64,000 bases of DNA from Gordionus sp. m RMFG-2023 (lineage: Eukaryota > Nematomorpha > Gordioida > Chordodea > Parachordodidae), in assembly GCF_954871325.1 (NCBI RefSeq), contig NC_088776.1, positions 32,102,508-32,166,507 on the forward strand, given 5' to 3'. Below the pieces are notes generated by a model. That model worked only from the letters and a program-made list of their open reading frames with translations. It was not told the DNA's origin and did no database searches. The translations under genes and the position numbers were made by a program. Below are positions 13,446 to 25,800 of the stretch, in pieces; position 1 is the stretch's first letter, and each line of letters opens with the position of its first letter.

Positions 13446-13560
13446 TGCAGAAATATTTATCTAAAATAAATAAAATAAATTTGAGGCCTGCTAAAAATTA
13501 TACATATAATTTAATATTTTTGTGATTATTCAGAGACCTGCAGACTCGGTGTAATTGTAA

Positions 13561-14160
13561 AATCAATACCATCAAAAATCAATACGTTATTGATTTTTAT
13601 AAATCTTTGATTCGACATTTATATATGAATCACAAAATTTTATAAACTCAATCAATAAGGTCCATTTAATTTATTTGAATTCATAATATCATTTATAAAA
13701 CTTTGAATCAACAATTATATAGCACTTCACAAATTACAAATAATGAGTAAACAAATATAAAATATATAGGATATCAAGAATTGTAAAATAAATAAATTCC
13801 CTGATAAATTATATAAAAGAATAGAAAATCATATTTATCATTTTAATATATTTAAAACTATTAAATCTATTTTAAATAAAATTTTTACAAATCGAAAATG
13901 GCCACCAATATTTATAAAGCGATGAAAAAATATATAATAAATAAATATTTTATAATTTTAATGGTCGCCAATATATTTGAAGCGATGCAAACATCTTAAA
14001 AATCTATACGGTATTGATTCTACAATAGCAATATATCACTACGGTATTGAATCTATAATGATATCAATACGGTAACCGGCTCTGATGTAAACATATGCCA
14101 GGCTTATAATAATTTTTTCTAAAATATTCCATGGGTAATTACGATTATGTAGCACATACT
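13561..14160. other. AT-rich spacer with repeated CAATACGGTATTGA-like motif
   Basis: Between the Helitron and its sister fragment lies sequence rich in imperfect copies of ATCAATACGGTAT and TTGATTC. It starts near CAGAGACCTGCAG (about 13530) and ends with CCGGCTCTG (about 14088), which may be weak hAT-type ends. I found no matching target duplication, so I do not call an element. Confidence 0.3.
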
Positions 14161-15070
14161 TATTTTATCTTATATTTTACCCGTCAAGATGATAGTGAAA
14201 TAAGAATTTTCTTTTTTATTAGTTGATGAAATATATTTTTTATTGTGGACATAAATTAAAATTAATAACCATATACTTCATAAATAAATAATAAATTTTG
14301 AATAACCCCTGATGATGGATAAATCAAAAATTTTCTTATCTATCTTATGAGATGTGATTCAGAAATTTATATTTATTAAAATATTTGTTATACATAAATT
14401 ATAATTTTTAACTTGGTTTGTTTTTATTGATTTGGGTAGATTAAGATTTTGGTGAATAGTAGATTTTGGTAGTGTCTAATTTAAAAAAATTTATTTGTTA
14501 ACATAAATTAAAATTTTTAACTTTGTTTGTTTTTATTGATTTGGGTAGATTAAGATTCTGTTGAATGGCACATTTCGGCAATATGATCCGTGGAATCTAA
14601 TTTAAATAAATTAATTTTTTAACATAAATTAAAATTTTTAACTTCGTTTGTTTTTATTGATTTGGGTAGATTAAGAGTCCGTTGAATGGCACATTTCGGC
14701 AATATGATCCGTGGAATCTAATTTAAATAAATTTATTTATTGTCATAAATTAAAATTTTTAACTTGATTTGTTTTTATTGATATAGGATCACTGAAAAAA
14801 TTATACTTAGATATTGCACCAAAGGTATCTTGTGTAGGAATCTAAAAAAAAATAATAAAATAGATTTTAATGGCCCACAGTAATGTTCAACTTGTTCTTG
14901 ATTTTCAGTATCTTCAAGATGATTGGATGTTGAAGCAAATTGTTTATTTCCAGTATCTTCAAGATGGTTGGATGTTGTAGGAATAAGACTTTGCTCGTTC
15001 CTTTTCTTGATACGACAAAGTGCCTGTCTCTTTCTAGCTTTCTCCTTATGTTGATTTATTATTAAAATTT
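14160..15070 (-). mobile_element. shortened Helitron relative
   Basis: 14160-14380 repeats the 3' flank seen at 7427-7660 (ACCCGTCA, then GATGATGGATRAATC and GAGATGTGATT). At 14840-15060 the minus strand encodes HKEKARKRQALCRIKKRNEQ followed by EDTENQEQVEHYCGPL, which resembles the N-terminus of Helitron proteins (basic region, then HYCG). The body between is a tandem array. This looks like a deletion derivative in the same orientation as the larger Helitron. Confidence 0.6.
14392..14790. repeat. tandem repeat, about 121 bp period, 3.3 units
   Basis: The landmark TTTTTAACTT[GTC]G falls at about 14405, 14514, 14635 and 14756, giving spacings of 109, 121 and 121. The inner units share GGCACATTTCGGCAATATG. 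The array lies inside the shortened Helitron relative. Confidence 0.85.
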
Positions 15071-15109
15071 AAAAATATAAGAATTACTCAATTTTATAAA
15101 AATAAGTTT

Positions 15110-15430
15110 AGTTCAAAATATTTATTATTGTGGACATAAAATAAAATTACTAAATATATACTTCATAAACATATTTATAAAATAATGGATAATATTAGAA
15201 TAGCCCCTCACCTAATAAATATATATTTCGGAATCACATCTTAAAAATATAAAATTTACTCTTGTTGAATCATTAATGCCTTCTTTAGATTTTGGTAGTA
15301 TGAAACGTTCCATTGTTTGGTTTTGTTGAATGGTATCTTGTGTAGGAATCTAAAAAAAAATAATAAAATAGATTTTAATGGCCCACAGTAATGTTCAACT
15401 TGTTCTTGATTTTCAGTATCTTCAAGATTA
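15110..15430 (-). mobile_element. second Helitron-derived fragment
   Basis: 15118-15250 is a diverged duplicate of 14225-14380 (TATTGTGGACATAAA, TATACTTCATAAA, AATCACATCTTA). 15340-15425 duplicates 14829-14910 almost exactly, including the minus-strand EHYCG coding end. It follows the previous fragment in the same orientation, consistent with head-to-tail Helitron insertions. Confidence 0.55.
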
Positions 15431-15444
15431 AGATGTGTAAATTG

Positions 15445-15540
15445 AAAGTATATGGTTTTGCTCGATGTGGTGTCTGTTAAAAAATATAATTATTTACTGA
15501 TGATTGAAGGTTTTGCTCGATGTTGTGTCTGTTAAAAAAA
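15445..15540. repeat. 56 bp direct duplication
   Basis: GGTTTTGCTCGATG, followed by TGTCTGTTAAAAAA, occurs at 15453 and 15509. Short AT-rich tandem duplication, no other content seen. Confidence 0.7.
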
Positions 15541-16640
15541 ATATCAATTATTGTAATTATTATATTATTATATGTTTTGTAATTGTTTTTTGTATTGAAA
15601 TTCTTTTTTTGAAAATGGCGGTTCGATTTGGTTTATGAATGCGAGTTTGATATGTTTAACCTATGATGATTTTTATTGAATATGTATATTATAGATTTGA
15701 ATTCCTTAGCTCTTGTAGGATTATCTGCAAACATTTTTTTCATACTAATGTTCCTTCCTGCCTATTGCCTCAAAATACTTCTGAAATGCTTTCCATGATT
15801 TATAGGAGATTAAATCCATTTTGCTAATATGATCTAAATTGGCTTAAAATTGCTATGATAGATAGATAGATAAATTATAGATATATAGAAAGAACAATAT
15901 ATTTGACATCAATTAAGACAAAATATTTACATTTCAACTTAGAAATATAATGCTATTTAAAATAAAATATAATATTATAGATGGCGCTAAATATCATGGA
16001 GATTAAAACTACAATTTAACATAACTTATATTCTTACGAATTTGTTAATATTAATTAAATATTATTAAGAATCACTCCCTATTTAAGTAGGACAAACGTC
16101 CAATAATTAATAAAGAAGTTGAATATTACATAATATATTAACAAAATTATAATTGACTATTATCAGGTAAAATAATTGACTATATAATGTCACAGTTGTG
16201 ACTGTGACTGCTATAATCATTTTGATTGGACGAATAATATTTAAAAGAAAACTATTGGCTAAATTTGATTGACATTTTTTGAGGATTATATATATAGATG
16301 TCATATATGTATGTATCATACCGTGTGATAATGTTAAATTATTACAATGTAAAAAAAATTATATTATAATATTATGTATCCTGCCTTATAAATGATCATG
16401 GTTATATAAATAAATGAATGTTGTTTGAATTATAATATGTGATATGTAAAAATATCCCATTTATTAACTGGTATCTAGTATTCATAACATGATAACCTGT
16501 GTAATAGGCAATTAATTTTGGACCATATTTGCATCATTATCTCTTCAGATTATTTAATAGTTGAAACTCAAATTCTTAAATTTAGCCAATTTAATTCATG
16601 AGAAAATCAGTCAAATATCATCTGTCATTTCTGTTAAAAT
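15541..16640. other. no recognisable gene upstream of the TRIP4 zinc-finger exon
   Basis: AT-rich sequence with a short GATA microsatellite near 15860. The N-terminal 150 or so residues of TRIP4 known from vertebrates should be encoded upstream of 16644, but I could not find them here by eye. They may be diverged, farther left, or absent. Confidence 0.4.
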
Positions 16641-16643
16641 TAG

Positions 16644-16838
16644 CTAACTCATGACATTATGACTAAAAAAAAATATACTGACCTTTACGCAGAAAATAGC
16701 CATTCTATTTTATTACCAGGTAGACATCCTTGTGAATGTCAGGCCTCCAAACACAAATTAATAAATAATTGCATGAAATGTGGTAGAATTGTTTGCGTCC
16801 AGGAAGGATCTGGACCTTGCCATTTTTGTGATAATATA
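16644..16838 (+). CDS. TRIP4: TRIP4 exon A, C2HC5 zinc finger
   Basis: Sixty codons from ATG 16659 give TKKKYTDLY, then LLPGRHPCECQ, HKLINNCMKCGRIVC and GSGPCHFC, the zinc finger that binds ASCC partners. A TTAG acceptor at 16640-16643 and an in-frame stop just above suggest this is an internal exon whose coding begins at 16644, rather than the true start. It ends at GATAATATA before GTAAAA. Confidence 0.92.
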
Positions 16839-19800
16839 GTAAAAAAATTATTAATTTAAATAATATTTGTCATTTTAGGTATGCTCAAATGAAGAACAAG
16901 AAATACTTAATAGATGTTCTAAAGCTAGCGATAAGTTACTTAATAAATTGATGAATCAAAAGTGTGAACTAACACAAACTCTTGAAAAGGCCATTGAAAA
17001 TAAAAATAGACTGTTAAATTATGATAAAACTAGGTTTTTATTATAAAGAGATTTATAATGTATAATTTTAAAATAAAGTGCAGAAAGGACTTTAGTTATT
17101 GATGATCAATCAGATTATTTTGCTTTGGAACATAATAGTTGGCTTTCACCTATACAACGGAAAATTAAACAAGAGAGAGAAAAATTGCTTTTTGAAGCAA
17201 AACATAAATCAAAATCAAATAAAACAATATCTTTGTTGATTGACTTTAATAAAAAGTATATTAGAAATATTGTTTATATATTTTAGGAATTTATAGCAAT
17301 GTTTTTCAAGATGATTTAAATGAAATCACAAACATGGAAGAAATGAAAATTGAAAAACCAAAAAATATAATTGCACAACCAAATGAGAATTTCTTAGATA
17401 TTGATAATAATTCAAACATAGATGAAAAAATATTGAAAAACTTTCCACTTCCTAAGGTATTAAACATGTAAAACTTTATAAAATTGAAAATTATTTAAAA
17501 ATCTTTTTTTTACTTGTTCATTAAGATTTTTTATGAATGTAATTTTGTATTACAGTACCAAATTAGGATAGGGGTTGAGACTAAGTCACATCATCAAAAC
17601 TTTGAATTTCACCTATTACTGACATGTTTTAGAGATGTACAAAAATAGAATTGGTTCAGGCTGGGTTGGGCTTAAAATTTTGAAATAAAATTGGTGTATA
17701 TAAAATTTTTGCAAGAAATGATTTGCCAATAATTTTTATTTGTTTATATGATTAAAAACTCAATTTTGTTCAATTTAAAAATGTAAATCTATATTGAAGA
17801 AATTTGTTTTATTTTTAAACAAATTTGAGCCAGGCTGGGTGAACAAATAATCTAAATCAGAACTGGTGGGCTTGAAAATATAGGTTCAATGCAGATTACT
17901 AATGGCTATTAATCATTGTTAAGTTGCTTCATATTTTTTAGCCCAAATAGAAATACAATGTTTTTTAAAATAATTATGAAATTTTTATTAGGATATATTT
18001 ATTGTTTAGACTTTATCAGAATCATTTATTTAGATTAAATCACTTGCAGTGGCATAGACAGGGGGGGGGGAGTTGGAATTGAACCCCCCTCTCCATAACC
18101 TCCAAAATTTTTTTTTATTTAAAAATTTTATATTGTGAATAATTTCATTTAAAAAACGGTTTCAATTAATAAATAAAATACTGTATGGGTGATTCCATGT
18201 CAAATCGACCAAAAAAACGAGATTTTCGGCCGCCCATCTCAAAAATGAATGAAACTTGGCATGTTCGTTATTTATGTTGTAAATGTTAATAAAATCAAAA
18301 TTTTAGATTGCTAGCTCAACCAGATCCAAAGATATATGCCTTCAAAGTCGAAAATCGCGAAGTGCGTGATTTCATTAAATCTTGTTATTTTAAAAAATAT
18401 TTAAGATAGAGTTACAAATTATATATCATTTTATAGCCCTTAAAATTTTACGTTGGAAAATATAAAAAAAATTTGAAATTTCATGTGTTTTCTTATTTCC
18501 GGTAAAAATAAAAAAATTAACATTAAGGAACGCATTTTTTTTGGGTGTTAATATTCACCAAAAATGTTTATTACCTTTATATTAAACGATTTAATAAAAT
18601 ATTTCGATAGCATTTTTGTTTTTTTAATTTTATTTGAATTTTTATTATTTTTATAAATAAAAGAATGTAAAGGCGTTATAATTTTTTTTATAATATATAA
18701 TTTTTAATTAAAATATGAATAGTATTGTGATTAAAATTAAAAAATCAATTGAGTATAAATAAGAATGATGTCCTGGGGCGATATGTAAGCAGGCAGCCCA
18801 TTCAGATATTATTTTATTGATGCTATATTGTAAAATAAACATATTTTAAAATTTTATATTTAAACTATTAATTTTGCGCTTATTTATAGCCTAAGGCCAT
18901 AATTTATAGATATATCCTTTCATTGCTGTGGATCTACTATCGTTATTATTTAAAAAAACGATTTTATCAGCTTATTTTATTTTTTTATTCCTATCATCGC
19001 TACCAATCAATCATCATATATTTCTAAACTTAAACATTTTTTATAACTGAATGAATTTATGATAATTTGTGATTTCTCTGAAAATTGTGCATTTATAATC
19101 CAAGACACTGTTCAAGAATTCTGCTGAAATAATAATCAAGCCACTATCCATCCTATGATAGCATATTATAATAATGGCAATATTTTTTTTTTCTCTTCTC
19201 CTTCAACATCTCTCTCCACTTTATGTTATTAATACAATCTCTTTTATCTAATTTATACTTCTTTATATTGGCTCTAACTTTATGGCCCCATTGAAGTTTT
19301 GGCCTTCCTCTTTTACATTTGCCCATCACTTAAAACCTTAATTATATGGCAATATCAGAGTTACTTCAACATGATATTCAAGTACATTTATACCAGACTA
19401 AAATGATAAAATTTTTGACCAATCAATTCAGAAAGCCAAACAAAATATATTACTGCTCTGACGGATCAGCTGCACAATATAAAAACAGAAATTTTTTTGT
19501 AAATCTATATTATCATGAATCAGATGGTGTAGCAGCTGAAAAGCATTTTTCAGCTACATCCCATAGAAAAGGTCCATATTATGGCCTTGGTGGAACATTA
19601 AAAGGATTAGCAGCACGTTCAGGCCTTCAACGCATCAATTCTGGACACATTTTAACTCCAGTTGATTTATATCAGTTTGCAAAACAAAACATGCCATCAG
19701 TAAATTTTACAAATATATAACCAATGAACAATACAATTTACAAGAAATTAAACTATGAGAAAGATTCAATTTAGCTCATCCCATTCCAGGAACTCCGGAA

Positions 19801-22800
19801 ATACATGCTGCATTTCCTTTGAGTTTAAGTAAGCTTAAATTAAAAATATATTAATATGCAGATGACTTTCAAATTAACAATATCTCAAATGCCGATAATT
19901 TGTCTTTTGCTGATATCAAAGGATTCGTAACATGTGTTTATGACGATTTTTGGTGGTTAGCCACAGTACTAAAAAGAATGAAATTACTGAGAAGATAAAT
20001 ATTTCCTTTTTACATCCCCCATGGACCATCACCATCCTTCTTTTATTCCACAATTGAGGAAAAGATATGGTTACCCATTAATCAAATAATAACAATAGTA
20101 GATCCTATTACAGTAACAGGACATACCAACAAATTATCGTCTCAAGAAATTCTATTAATAAGCACAAAATGGGATAAGATTAAAACAAAAGTATATATTT
20201 TTATATTGTTTGTGTATAAAATTTTAAAATATGTTTATTTTACAATATAGCGTCTTAATAAAATCATATCTTATGGGCTGCCTACTTACATATCGCCCCC
20301 GGGCATCATTCTTGGTTATACTCAATTGATTTTTTAATTTTAATCACAATACCATTCATATTTTTATTAAAATAATATATTATAAAAAAAATTAATATAA
20401 CGCCATCTATATTACATTTATTTATTTATAAAAATAATAAAATATCAAATAAAATTAAAAAAACAAAAATGGCTATCGCGATTTTTTATTAAATCGTTTA
20501 ATATAAAGGTAATAAACATTTTAGTGAATATTAGCACCTAAAAAAATCTCTTCCTAACAATATTAATTTTTTTATTTTTACAGGAAATCAGATACACTTG
20601 AAATTTTTTAATTTTTTAAAATATTTTCCAACTTAAAATTTTAAGGGCTATAAAATGATATATAATTTGTAACTCTATCTTAAGTATTTTTTAAAATAAC
20701 AAAATTTAAATGAAATCACGCACTTCGCGATTTTCGACTTTGAAGGTGTATATCTTTGGATCTGGTTGAGCTAGCACTCTAAAATTTTGATTTTATTAAC
20801 ATTTACAACATAAATAACTAACATGCCAAGTTTCATTCATTTTTGAGATGGTCGGCCAAATTGCTGGTCGATTTGTCATGGAATACCCATATACGATATC
20901 AAAATGATATATATTTAAAAAAAACAAATAAGAATTTTCAATTTTAAATGATCACATGGTTTAAAAATATATATTAAAAATTATACGAACTAAAATATTT
21001 ACCATCTCAATTCTTGTGAGATATCGGATACTTTAAAAGCCATCTCTATGAATCAAAAGATATCAATATCTAATGTATTGAATAAAAAAAAATTTGATAT
21101 TGTTACAACCAACAGAGCAAGAAATTATAATAATTGATGCAATCATTTTGTTAGGGAGGCAGGGCTTAGCATTAAGAGCTCGTAGAATATCTGCTGGCCC
21201 CTTCACACTTACATACTCTTCTCATAATGAAGGGAATTTCAAGGAATTGTTGAAACTTTTATGTAATAATAATGATAACTATATAAAGCTTTTTGAAAGC
21301 TCTGCTAAAAATGCCACCTACCCTACCTTAGTCCAAGTATTCAAAATGAATAATAGCCATATGCAATAGGGTCAAAGAAATTTCATCAAAAGTGAAAGCA
21401 TCACCATTTTTTAATGTTTTGGCGGATGAGACTTCGGTTGGATGTTGGTGACATAGCAATTATCCATAGCAGTAAGGTTTATTGATATAGAATCAGGTGA
21501 TTTCAAAATACACTTTGTTCAATTTATTGACATACATGACACTAAATCAAAAACCTTAGCCAAAAATTTTTAGCATCCATTCAAGACCTAGATTTAGATT
21601 TAAATCTAATGAGAGGCCAAGGATATGATAGAGCTCCCTCAATGAGTGGTCACGTTAAAGGGGTGCAATCAAGAATTAGAGAGCTTTATAGCACAACTCT
21701 ATATGTTCACTGTAGTTCACATTACCTAAATATGTTTATATATGAGGCATGCGAAATTCGAGACATCCAGAACAGTTTACGTAAAAATATTTTAATTTAA
21801 TTGGATTTTATTATGTATTATAGATATCTTTTTATAATTCTAATATATTTTTCAAAATATAGAAACAATATCGTCAGTTTGTGACTTTTTACACAACCCA
21901 AGAAGAAGCAGCCTTTTAGATTCAAATAATCAAAAAAAAACTAAAAAGATTTTGCCCAACTATTCATTGAAAGACAACAATCAGTGAGACTTTTCATCGA
22001 ATTATATGAAGTTATTTTTGCAGTGCTCGAATCCTACATATCAAGCTAAGTAAAAGATTCCGCATATGCTGAAAATCTTTTGGAAGCTATTACGAAGCCA
22101 TATTTTTAATATGATTTTAGCAAAATGCTACAAAAAATTGATTTGGATTTAAGGGAGGTTATGAATAGGGCAAAGGATAATGTTGAAATATTAACAAATA
22201 TCAGAGATAATGTTGATGAAAATTTCATGAAATATATGAGAAAGTAAAGGAGATCGCTAATATGTTTGGGATTGAAATTTTTAAACCTAGAGTAGTTTTT
22301 AGACAGTCCAATCGCTTAAATATTGATGCATCTATGATTGAGGATTTTTATAAAATAAATATTTTTATTCCCCTTATTAATACATTTTTATTTCAATTAA
22401 ATGAAAACTTATTAGTCACAATTTTATTTTAAAAACTTCTATTTTCTTCACCCAGTTGAGTCTGAATTGTTGATTACACTTGAAACACGAGAGGATATTA
22501 AGATAATCTCATTTTATTCTGATGATTTATTAGGATCACATGATAAGATATTTTGTGATATCGTATTTTGGTATAAAGATTTTGATAAAATAGAATACTC
22601 TTTGAGACCAAAAAATGCTTTGCAGGCCCTTTCCATGTGTAATTGCGCCTATTTTTAATAAAAGTATTGCATTTGCAATATGAATTATTTATATTTTGAT
22701 TAATTTGTATTAATTATAATTGTTAAATTATATTTTTTTAAAAATACCATACAAGAATTACTTATATTTTATTGAGTTATATACAATAAATTTTTAATAT

Positions 22801-25800
22801 AATTATCTGTATAAAATTTCTACATTTAGAAATTTATTTTATTGTATTTTATCATTAAAATAAATAAGGGATGTTATTTATTATACTTCATTATTTTAAC
22901 AATAAAAAAAATTTATAATGAAATTCTAAAATTTAATTAAAATCAATAAGATTTATTGAGTGATCATAAAAAATGGAAGGTTTGGGGGGCAAATTTTTTT
23001 TTCTTTCTACACTGGAGAGATTAATTTACAATTTATTAAACATTGATAAAATTTTAGAATAATGTTTCCAGCCACTTATTAATTATAAATTGGCCAAAAT
23101 TCTGTTACTAATATTCTTTCATTTATGCTGGCTACGATTTGACACTAATAAACAGGGTTTCGAACCGTTTAGTATAACGGTTCGGTTCGCTCCGGTTTTT
23201 AGTTTAAAATTTTATAAAGGTTTTGTTCCATTTTGGTTTTTTAAAAAAAAATCATATCGGTTCGGTTTATAATTTATAAAGGTTCTTTTCGGTTTGTTCC
23301 GGTTTTTATAAATTTAATTTAAAAAAAAATTAATCATTAACCATGTATATATTAATTTTAGAGAAAAATCTTTTTAGTTTATAATTTCTTATTTAATTTA
23401 TCCATGATAATCTAATAGATATTTTTATTAAATTTAGGAAATAAGTTTTTTTTTATTTTATAAATAAATAAGATAAAAACAAACATGCGTAAATACAATA
23501 ATATAATATGTATTTAGGTTTAAAAAGAGAATTCGAACGGATAACTAAAATATTTTCTAATATTTCAGGATTTAATTTAGTTCTCTGTGCAGAGAGTATA
23601 AACTTAAGGCTTGAAAATGCTCTTTCTACGGAGACCTGCGTAGCTGGAACTGCTAGTACAGTTATAGCTAACTTATAAAGTTCTGGCATACTATTCTTTA
23701 CATTTTCCCAATAATTCAAAAGATTAGTATCTTTTTCTAATCTCTCTATATTATCAAATGACCGAATTATATATTCTATTTCTATACATTTATTATAATT
23801 TTCGATGCCCTGAGAATTATTCTTATTAAGACTTTCATGCGACTTTAATAAATCTTCAAAATAATCATCTAAATTATCCTTCGAATACGAACACGTAGGC
23901 ATAGTATTTAGAATTTCAATATTCTGATTATTTAGATTTTGTATCAAGTTCCAAGTTTTACAAAGATGTTTTCTGGCGATCTCTCTTTCTTCAAAAGTTA
24001 AAAATACATTATATCTAGGGTCGAGATAAATAGCAGAGCAAAAAACTTCATTTTTGAAATTTAATTCTTGTGCTTTCATCGTAGAAACTAAAAGTCTGGC
24101 AAATGGAGTGTCTGCTTTACTCGTTTGCATGAGACATTTGATCCACGCAGCATAAAAATCGCCCATTGTCAATTGTTCACTTTGTAAATATTTTGTCAAA
24201 ACATAAGCTGGATATAAAGCTTTTAATATGTCACTAATTATTTTCCATTCATTTTCTGATAAACATTTTTCGCGATCGCTTTGGAGCGATATTTCTTGGC
24301 AAAAGCTTTTTAACTCTAGTAATCTCTCCAACATTAAATAGATAGAGTTCCATCTTGTGCAACAATCTATTAGTGGTTTTTTCAAATTTAATTTTGAGAG
24401 AATAGCCATTGTTGTCTGATTTCTTATTTTTTTGCAGATGTTTCTTGCTTTATTTATAATGACAATTTCATTTGAATTTTTAATGCAATCATTAATTGCT
24501 AATTGAAATGTATGTGAAGCACATCTACTAATACCTATTAATATGGATCTGGCATTTGGTGCAAGATTATTATTTTCAATATTAAAAATTTCTCTATTTT
24601 CATCATGAATTATATCATTATTATTTAAATCGTCATTATATATATCATTATTATTTAAATCATCATTAATTAAATAATCGTTAAGGTCATCGTCTTCATC
24701 ATCTTCTTCATCATGTAGTATTAATAGCTAATTAACTTAATCATATTTGCTGCATTATCGGTGGTTATTGTGTAAATCTGCTCAATTTTTATTTCATATT
24801 CTTTTAGAACATCTAGAATAATTTTTTTAAGATATTCTGATGTGTGTCGTTCTTTAATCACTTTCATGCATAGAGTCCTTAATTTTATTTTTCCGTTATT
24901 TATAAATTGAATATTGATCCCCAATATGGACCTATCATATCTTGTTGCTATATCTAATTTTAACGAATTAAGTTTTTGATATACTTCAGGAAAATTAAAA
25001 TTTTAAATTTAAGTTAATAATTTAAAATTAATTATTTTTAAAACCGTTTTGAACCGGTTTAAACCGGTTCAAAATATTTATAACGGTTCGGTTCGCTCTT
25101 TTAATATTTTCTTCATAACGGTTCGGTTCGCTCTTTTAATATTTTCTTCATAACGGTTCGGTTAAGGTTACGGTTCAGAAAATCATAACGGTTCATTCCG
25201 GTTTTGCGGTTCGGTTCGGTTCGAACCCCTGCTAATAAAGCACATAATATTGGCAAAATTTAAAAATAGGGTTTGGGGGCGAAGCCCCCCCCCTCCCCAA
25301 AAATTTTTTTTTGCCCCCCCCCCCCTCCCATGATAAATCTTGGCTACGCCACTGATCACTTGGTATAAAAAATAGTTTGTGTTTTATATCTATAATTTAG
25401 TTTTTATTAGTCTTTATCATGACTGGATTCAATTATGATTCAATAATAAATTTTCTAATATTTTTCCCCTTCTAGGATTTATTTTCTTAAGGTTTTAGGG
25501 TATGAGATTTAAAAATTTTCAAAATTTGGTCTTTCACAATTTATATACGCTACTGGCCATAAATGACTGCCCACTGTATTTAAAAAAATTAATAACTTAA
25601 AACCTTTTAACTTATTTGGGTAAAAGCGAATTGATTAATTAATTTAAGTTGTTTAGACATATTTAGAAATAAAAAACTCGGAATTTCAATATATTTTTCT
25701 ATGAAATTTAGCCTTTGGAAGCAACATGTCAAAAATGACCTATTTGGTAAAATAGGGTTCATTAGTTTAGTTCAGCAACAATTTTTAATTGCCCATTGTT

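Larger units (their letters stand above)
7427..13560 (-). mobile_element. Helitron rolling-circle transposon (approximate limits)
   Basis: A minus-strand RepHel gene (9359-13445) is followed on its 3' side by an array of about 159 bp repeats and then, at 7427-7444, by a perfect 7 bp stem hairpin (CCCGTCA, AAAA, TGACGGG). Helitrons end in a short GC-rich hairpin just before CTRR, so I take this hairpin as a candidate 3' end. No convincing CTRR follows it, so the limit is tentative. The 5' end was not found. The sequence next to the hairpin recurs at 14160-14380, suggesting a neighbouring sister copy. Confidence 0.6.
18187..20888 (+). mobile_element. DNA transposon with about 680 bp terminal inverted repeats, superfamily not recognised
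   Basis: Starts GGGTGATTCCATGTCAAATC and ends in the complement GATTTGTCATGGAATACCC. The inverted repeats run from 18187 to about 18866 and from about 20216 to 20888; matching landmarks include ATCGCGAAGTGCGTGATTTCAT, the GGCAGCCCAT block and TAAAATAAACATATTTTAAA at the inner limit. The interior holds a transposase C-terminal piece and a LINE scrap. Flanks read GTAT and ATAT, so a target duplication is not clear. It lies within the 18047-25354 hAT. Confidence 0.85.
23153..25231 (-). mobile_element. hAT copy A (AACGGTTCGGTTC family)
   Basis: Ends are CAGGGTTTCGAACCG and CGAACCCCTG, with a perfect 8 bp target duplication CTAATAAA (23145-23152 and 25232-25239). Subterminal AACGGTTCGGTTC repeats are dense at both ends; one 39 bp unit is duplicated near 25080-25160. 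The minus-strand transposase lacks its N-terminal part compared with copy B (52797-56704). It is nested in the 18047-25354 hAT. Confidence 0.95.
18047..25354 (+). mobile_element. 7.3 kb hAT element carrying two nested insertions
   Basis: The left end CAGTGGCATAGACAGG and the right end CTTGGCTACGCCACTG are inverted repeats, flanked on both sides by the perfect 8 bp target duplication ATCACTTG (18039-18046 and 25355-25362). G-rich and C-rich runs follow each end. Its own transposase remnant is at 21094-22660 on the plus strand. A long-inverted-repeat transposon (18187-20888) and another hAT (23153-25231) inserted into it later. It occupies most of TRIP4 intron 4. Confidence 0.88.

Noticed and set aside
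17256-17296. Alternative TRIP4 exon D acceptor at 17286 (TTTTAG)
   Set aside because: It puts an in-frame stop (AATTTATAG) directly after the junction with exon C; the acceptor at 17296 keeps the frame.
18039-25362. Two independent solo element ends instead of one nested element
   Set aside because: The identical ATCACTTG at both ends, inverted end sequences and a matching transposase remnant between make a single element far more likely.
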